A stretch of 64,000 bases of DNA from Chloroflexota bacterium (GTDB lineage: Bacteria; Chloroflexota; Chloroflexia; Chloroflexales; Roseiflexaceae). The DNA is taken from positions 41,451-105,450 of the forward strand of contig VGPG01000001.1 of assembly GCA_016875555.1 (NCBI GenBank), written 5' to 3'. Below are positions 60,180 to 64,000 of this stretch, in pieces (positions within the stretch are counted from its first letter, which is position 1; each line of letters starts with the position of its first letter). The translations under genes were made by a program, and so were the position numbers. Under the pieces are notes generated by a model that saw only the letters and a list, made by a program, of their open reading frames with translations, was not told where the DNA came from and made no database searches.

Positions 60180-62681
60180 ATGAAAGCAGTTGTCATGGCT
60201 GGAGGTGAGGGGTCGCGGTTACGCCCACTCACCCTCAATCGCCCCAAACCAATGGTACCGCTCGTTGATCGTCCTGTCATCGGTCATATCATTGAGTTGT
60301 TACGCCGGCATGGCATCACCGATATTGTAATAACCGTCCAATACATGGCGAATGTCATCCAAGACCAATTCGGCGATGGGAGTGCTCTCGGCGTGAATAT
60401 CACCTACTCGCACGAAGATCGCCCACTCGGCACCGCAGGGAGCGTCAAATACGCAGCCCATCTCCTTACCGAACCCTTCCTCGTAATTTCGGGAGATGCG
60501 CTGACCGACATTGACCTCACACAAGTCATTACCCGGCACCACCAAAGCGGAGCCCTCGCAACCATGACGCTGACACGTGTGCCCAATCCCCTTGAATACG
60601 GGGTAGCTATCTGCGATGCTGACGGTTTTGTCACCGATCTCGTCGAAAAACCGAGCTGGGGCGAGGTGTTTTCTGATACGGTGAATACCGGCATCTATGT
60701 CTTTGACCCGATGATATTTACCTACATAGACGACCAAATCTCCGTCGATTGGTCGAAAGACGTCTTTCCTCGCATTCGCCGTGAAGGACACACGATTGCC
60801 GGATGCATTGTGGACGGCTATTGGACCGACGTGGGCACCATCGAGGAGTACATGCGGGCCACGCGCGATTACTTGATGGGGCAGGTCAACTTGCCACGAC
60901 TCGGGCGCCGAATTAGTGATGATGTGTGGGCGGATGGTGAAGTCGAAATCGATCGGAACGCCATCCTGCAAGGCCCCATCTACTTCGGGAACGGCGCACG
61001 CATCAAAAGCGACGCTCATATCATCGGACCTACCGTTATTCGCGATTACGCCATCATTGATAGTGGTGCCATCATTGATCGCAGCATCATCTGGCGTAAT
61101 TCATACATCGGTGAACGTGCCGAACTGCGCGGAGCCATCGTGCTACGCCAATGTAATATCAAAAGTCGTGCACTCCTTGCCGAAGGCGTCGTTGTTGGCG
61201 ATCAAACCATGATTAATACCGGTGCCATCATCGGCAGCAACGTCAAAATCTGGCCAGACAAAGAAATCGACGAACGCGCTACCATCAATAGCAGCATTAT
61301 CTGGGGCTCGCAAGGACGTCGTGTCTTGTTCGGGCGCCAAGGAATCACGGGGCTTGTCAACATCGATTTAACTCCCGAGTGGTGTGCACGCATCGGTGCC
61401 GCAATCGGCGCTGCACTACCCATGGGGACGACGATTACTGCGAATCGCGATTCGCATCACACCGCACGGATGCTCAAGCGCGCCTTGATGGCCGGATTAC
61501 CGTCTGCAGGCATCAACGTACTCGAACTGCATAGTCTCCCGCTCCCGGTTGCCCGTTATATGACCTATGCAAGTGGCTCAAGCGGAGGCATTCATGTGCA
61601 GGTCTCGTCCGAAGACGAGCGCATGGTAGAGATTCGTATTCTCGATCGGAATGGGCTCGACATTGATACGACAAACGAACGCAAAATCGAAGGTATTTTC
61701 TTTCGCGAGGATTATCGGCGCGCCTACTACGATGAAATAGGTCGTATCACCGATGTGACCAATGCAACAGACACCTACAGCACTGCGTATCTCAAAGCAC
61801 TACGTACAGATATTTTTCAGGCAAATCATAGTTTCCAAGTAGCCATTGACTACGATCACGCCAGCAGTTCATCGATTCTACCCAGCATTCTCCGTCGCCT
61901 CAATGTACGCTCCGTAGAGCTTAACGCCAACCTCGAAGATGTCCTCGTTGCGCATCAACGCGAAAACGACGCAGCTGATTTGGCGCGTCTGGCACGGGTC
62001 ACGCCCGTGCTAGGCGCCGACCTTGGTGTACGTATTGAGGCCAACGGTGAACGTGTTTCGTTCATTGATGGGCGCGGGCGCATGATTGCCCCGATGCTGG
62101 CACTTGCCGTCTTGGTTGACCTCGTCCTTGCCGCCGAGGGTGGTGGTGTCGTCGCGGTACCCATCACGGCACCGCGCGTATTCGAAAGCATTGCCGCCCG
62201 TCGTGGTGGTGCCATTGTACGCACACGCGCATCACTCAGCGCACTGATGCAACTTGCCGCCAAACGCCGCGATTTATTGTTGTTGGGCGACGGCCAAGGT
62301 GCGATGATTTTTCCTCGCTTTTATCCTGTTGCTGACGGCCTATTTAGTATCGCCAAGACCATTGAACTCCTGTTGCATCAAACAACCCGATTTGATGAAG
62401 CCGTCGATAGTGTGCCAGAGTTCTCGGTGGGCGCCGCACTCGTTGCCTGCCGTTGGGAGCTCAAAGGGAGTGTCATGCGGCAACTCAGCGAGCAATTCAG
62501 CGACCGCCGCCATCAAACCATCGATGGCCTCCGTATTGATGCTGATGACGGGTGGGTTTTGATTACCCCGGACAGCGACGGCCCATACATCGCCATTCAT
62601 GCTGAGGGTATCGACGAATCAACCACATCAGCACTCATTCAACGCTACAGCGACCAAATCACCGACCTACAGCGTCAATAA
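60180..62681 (+). CDS. Mannose-1-phosphate guanylyltransferase-type nucleotidyltransferase fused to a phosphomannomutase-like domain
   Basis: 833 residues from the ATG at 60180, preceded by TAGGTGA. Domain 1 (1-235): nucleotidyltransferase with [45 protein letters not shown] and [21 protein letters not shown]. Domain 2 (about 240-375): hexapeptide left-handed helix. Domain 3 (about 380-833): phosphohexomutase-like, but the usual TASHNP catalytic serine loop is replaced by [11 protein letters not shown], so mutase activity is doubtful. Similar three-part proteins of this length occur in Cyanobacteria and other phyla. Likely supplies activated sugar for glycans. Confidence 0.9.
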   Translation: MKAVVMAGGEGSRLRPLTLNRPKPMVPLVDRPVIGHIIELLRRHGITDIVITVQYMANVIQDQFGDGSALGVNITYSHEDRPLGTAGSVKYAAHLLTEPFLVISGDALTDIDLTQVITRHHQSGALATMTLTRVPNPLEYGVAICDADGFVTDLVEKPSWGEVFSDTVNTGIYVFDPMIFTYIDDQISVDWSKDVFPRIRREGHTIAGCIVDGYWTDVGTIEEYMRATRDYLMGQVNLPRLGRRISDDVWADGEVEIDRNAILQGPIYFGNGARIKSDAHIIGPTVIRDYAIIDSGAIIDRSIIWRNSYIGERAELRGAIVLRQCNIKSRALLAEGVVVGDQTMINTGAIIGSNVKIWPDKEIDERATINSSIIWGSQGRRVLFGRQGITGLVNIDLTPEWCARIGAAIGAALPMGTTITANRDSHHTARMLKRALMAGLPSAGINVLELHSLPLPVARYMTYASGSSGGIHVQVSSEDERMVEIRILDRNGLDIDTTNERKIEGIFFREDYRRAYYDEIGRITDVTNATDTYSTAYLKALRTDIFQANHSFQVAIDYDHASSSSILPSILRRLNVRSVELNANLEDVLVAHQRENDAADLARLARVTPVLGADLGVRIEANGERVSFIDGRGRMIAPMLALAVLVDLVLAAEGGGVVAVPITAPRVFESIAARRGGAIVRTRASLSALMQLAAKRRDLLLLGDGQGAMIFPRFYPVADGLFSIAKTIELLLHQTTRFDEAVDSVPEFSVGAALVACRWELKGSVMRQLSEQFSDRRHQTIDGLRIDADDGWVLITPDSDGPYIAIHAEGIDESTTSALIQRYSDQITDLQRQ

Positions 62682-62691
62682 CATGATGACG

Positions 62692-62720
62692 ACGGGGCAC
62701 GGCGTTTGCCGTGCCCCGTT
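62692..62720. terminator. Hairpin terminator between convergent genes
   Basis: ACGGGGCACGGC-gttt-GCCGTGCCCCGT, a 12-bp stem with flanking A/T, between the fusion gene and cdd. Confidence 0.85.
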
Positions 62721-62742
62721 ATTGCACTATGCGTCTGCAACA

Positions 62743-63153
62743 CTATGCAGGCGGAAGATCGCGTGGATCAAATGCACCTGGCAACAACTGCGCAACCGAT
62801 GTCTCAACCCATTGTCCATGCATATTCGCCAAAAACACCACGGCGTCTTTGGCCAACTCAGCCATAACCTGCCGGCATCCGCCACAGGGACTGACGGGGC
62901 CAGGAGTGTCAGCAACGACTGCGAGTGCCACAATGTCGCGCGCTCCAACAGCCCAAGCCGACTGCATGGCTACACGCTCAGCACAATTGGTACTCGGGTA
63001 CGCAGCATTTTCAATGTTACAGCCCTTAAACAATTGCCCATCGCGAGTAAGCACGACTGCCCCCACCAAAAACCGCGAGTACGGCGCATATGCGTACGTA
63101 CGTGCATCTTTGGCGGCGTCAATCAGTTGTTGTGGATTGATTACTGGAGTCAC
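62743..63153 (-). CDS. cdd: Cytidine deaminase
   Basis: 136 residues from a GTG at 63153 with AAGGAGG 5 bases upstream. AYAPYSRFLVGAVV, CNIENAAYPSTNCAERVA with the zinc cysteine and catalytic glutamate, and PCGGCRQVM with the other two cysteines are intact. It deaminates cytidine and deoxycytidine in pyrimidine salvage. It overlaps the CorC-type gene by 35 bases, so translation is coupled. Confidence 0.95.
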   Translation of the reverse strand: MTPVINPQQLIDAAKDARTYAYAPYSRFLVGAVVLTRDGQLFKGCNIENAAYPSTNCAERVAMQSAWAVGARDIVALAVVADTPGPVSPCGGCRQVMAELAKDAVVFLANMHGQWVETSVAQLLPGAFDPRDLPPA

Positions 63154-64000
63154 CTTTGCCTCCTTGTTTGGCAGTATACACAATGCGAATGCGACTCATG
63201 CGAATGCCGTTCATGGCGACGACCGTCATGGTCGCGCCATCAACATCGACTTCGTCATTCAGTTGGCTCATCCGCCCCAATTGCTCGGTGACAAATCCAC
63301 CAATACGGTCGGATGTTTCTGAGTGCAATGCCAAACCGGTCAGGTCGTTGACATCATCGAGCAAGAGCCGGGCATCAACAACAACATCGCCTTCACCGTG
63401 CCAAACCACCTCTGGATCACGTGTTTGGTCATACTCGTCATTAATCTCGCCAACGATCTCTTCGAGAATATCTTCGAGCGTAATAATACCTGTTGTTGAG
63501 CCATATTCGTCAACGACTACCGCAAAATGCACGCGTCGCGCTTGCATAGTGCGAAGAAGCACACCGATATTTATCATCTCCGGGACGTAGTACGGGGCAC
63601 GCATCATCTCCGCAACCACAAAGTCGGTGTTTCCGTAGCGCATGCCAAGCAACAAATCTTTGGCATAGAGGAGCCCGATGATACGGTCATTTGATTCACG
63701 ATAGACGGGGATGCGCGAGTGTCCGTGCGTTGTCACTAGTGCCAGCGCCTCACTAAACGGTGCATTTGCACTAATTGCAACAACATCTACGCGTGGCGTC
63801 ATCACCTCACGCACGATGGTATCACCAAACGTGATAATATCTTCGATCATTTCCCGTTCTTCGGGCTGAATTACACCTTCTTCTTCACCGACATTAACAA
63901 TGGTCAACAACTCTTCTTCGGTGACAATCGGAGTTAACACCTCTTTGCCACTCAGCCCAAAGACCCGGCGCGCCATAAAGTCAATCAGCACGATGATTGG
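63119..64000 (-). CDS. CorC/CNNM-type CBS-domain membrane protein (N-terminus off the right edge)
   Basis: About 293 C-terminal residues; the frame is open to the window edge, so the DUF21 membrane domain is mostly outside. Visible are the end of a membrane segment (PIIVLIDFMARRVFG), two CBS units (EVMTPRVDVVAISANAPFSEAL; YVPEMINIGVLLRTMQARRVHFAVVVDEYGSTTGIITLEDILEEIVGEI) and the C-terminal CorC_HlyC domain (LGRMSQLNDEVDV). Relatives are implicated in Mg2+/Co2+ transport. The nearby GTG at 63991 is not a credible start. Confidence 0.9.
   Translation of the reverse strand, partial: PIIVLIDFMARRVFGLSGKEVLTPIVTEEELLTIVNVGEEEGVIQPEEREMIEDIITFGDTIVREVMTPRVDVVAISANAPFSEALALVTTHGHSRIPVYRESNDRIIGLLYAKDLLLGMRYGNTDFVVAEMMRAPYYVPEMINIGVLLRTMQARRVHFAVVVDEYGSTTGIITLEDILEEIVGEINDEYDQTRDPEVVWHGEGDVVVDARLLLDDVNDLTGLALHSETSDRIGGFVTEQLGRMSQLNDEVDVDGATMTVVAMNGIRMSRIRIVYTAKQGGKGDSSNQSTTTD

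Overview
The window looks like chromosomal DNA of a Chloroflexota bacterium (probably class Chloroflexia or a close relative). This is inferred from gene content and style: Thr/Pro-rich tails on envelope proteins, an oligopeptide-binding lipoprotein with a VVVKE-type linker, an adenosylcobalamin-dependent ribonucleotide reductase, an F420/LLM oxidoreductase, a DnaD/DnaB/loader primosome set and a large nucleotidyltransferase-mutase fusion. Base composition is moderate, around half G+C by eye. No 16S gene is present to confirm the assignment. About 50 protein genes, one tRNA-Cys, many strong hairpin terminators and one dense DnaA-box cluster are visible. I saw no insertion sequence, integrase or CRISPR array.

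Layout. 1-5071 (minus): cell-envelope and c-di-AMP genes in the order cdaA-cdaR-gatC-mreB-mreC-mreD, with mreD cut by the left edge. 5195-10314 (minus): replication and translation genes (cca-type nucleotidyltransferase, rplI, dnaB, a DnaD-like gene, a DnaC/DnaI-like loader). 10383-15603 (plus): an unrecognised 50-aa/609-aa gene pair, a HEAT-repeat protein, a PIG-L deacetylase, a FemAB-like transferase and a small coiled-coil protein. 15646-17112 (minus): a PSP1/RicT-like protein with a repetitive basic tail. 17210-25950 (plus): rpoB-rpoC behind two near-consensus promoters. 25964-29441 (minus): an LLM oxidoreductase and a class II RNR with a candidate NrdR box upstream. 29877-36120 (plus): a five-gene oligopeptide ABC transporter operon whose binding protein has its two halves in swapped order.

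36172-47902: M16 peptidase, small membrane protein, MFS transporter, FAH-family hydrolase, three overlapping family 2 glycosyltransferases, tRNA-Cys, MscS channel, Rex repressor, HisC and a nucleotide-sugar dehydrogenase. 47913-57750: AroE, MltG, a HEAT/SH3 membrane protein, a class I aminotransferase, a LOG-family protein, a phage-antirepressor-like protein, LarC, FabD and FabF. 57752-64000: GatD, then a roughly 430-bp gene-free stretch packed with DnaA boxes, an SbcD/Mre11 nuclease, a nucleotidyltransferase-mutase fusion, cytidine deaminase and a CorC/CNNM-type protein cut by the right edge.

The most notable observations are (1) the substrate-binding protein at 29877-31823, which reads as a complete circular permutation of the family 5 fold, and (2) the 58550-58838 DnaA-box cluster, which looks like a replication origin although no dnaA, dnaN or gyrB lies in the window. 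Further points are a D-M-A in place of D-G-A in the diadenylate cyclase active-site motif, two mutually exclusive hairpins between the binding protein and its permeases, a long coiled-coil insertion in RpoC, and a chromosomal P22-antirepressor-like gene without phage neighbours.
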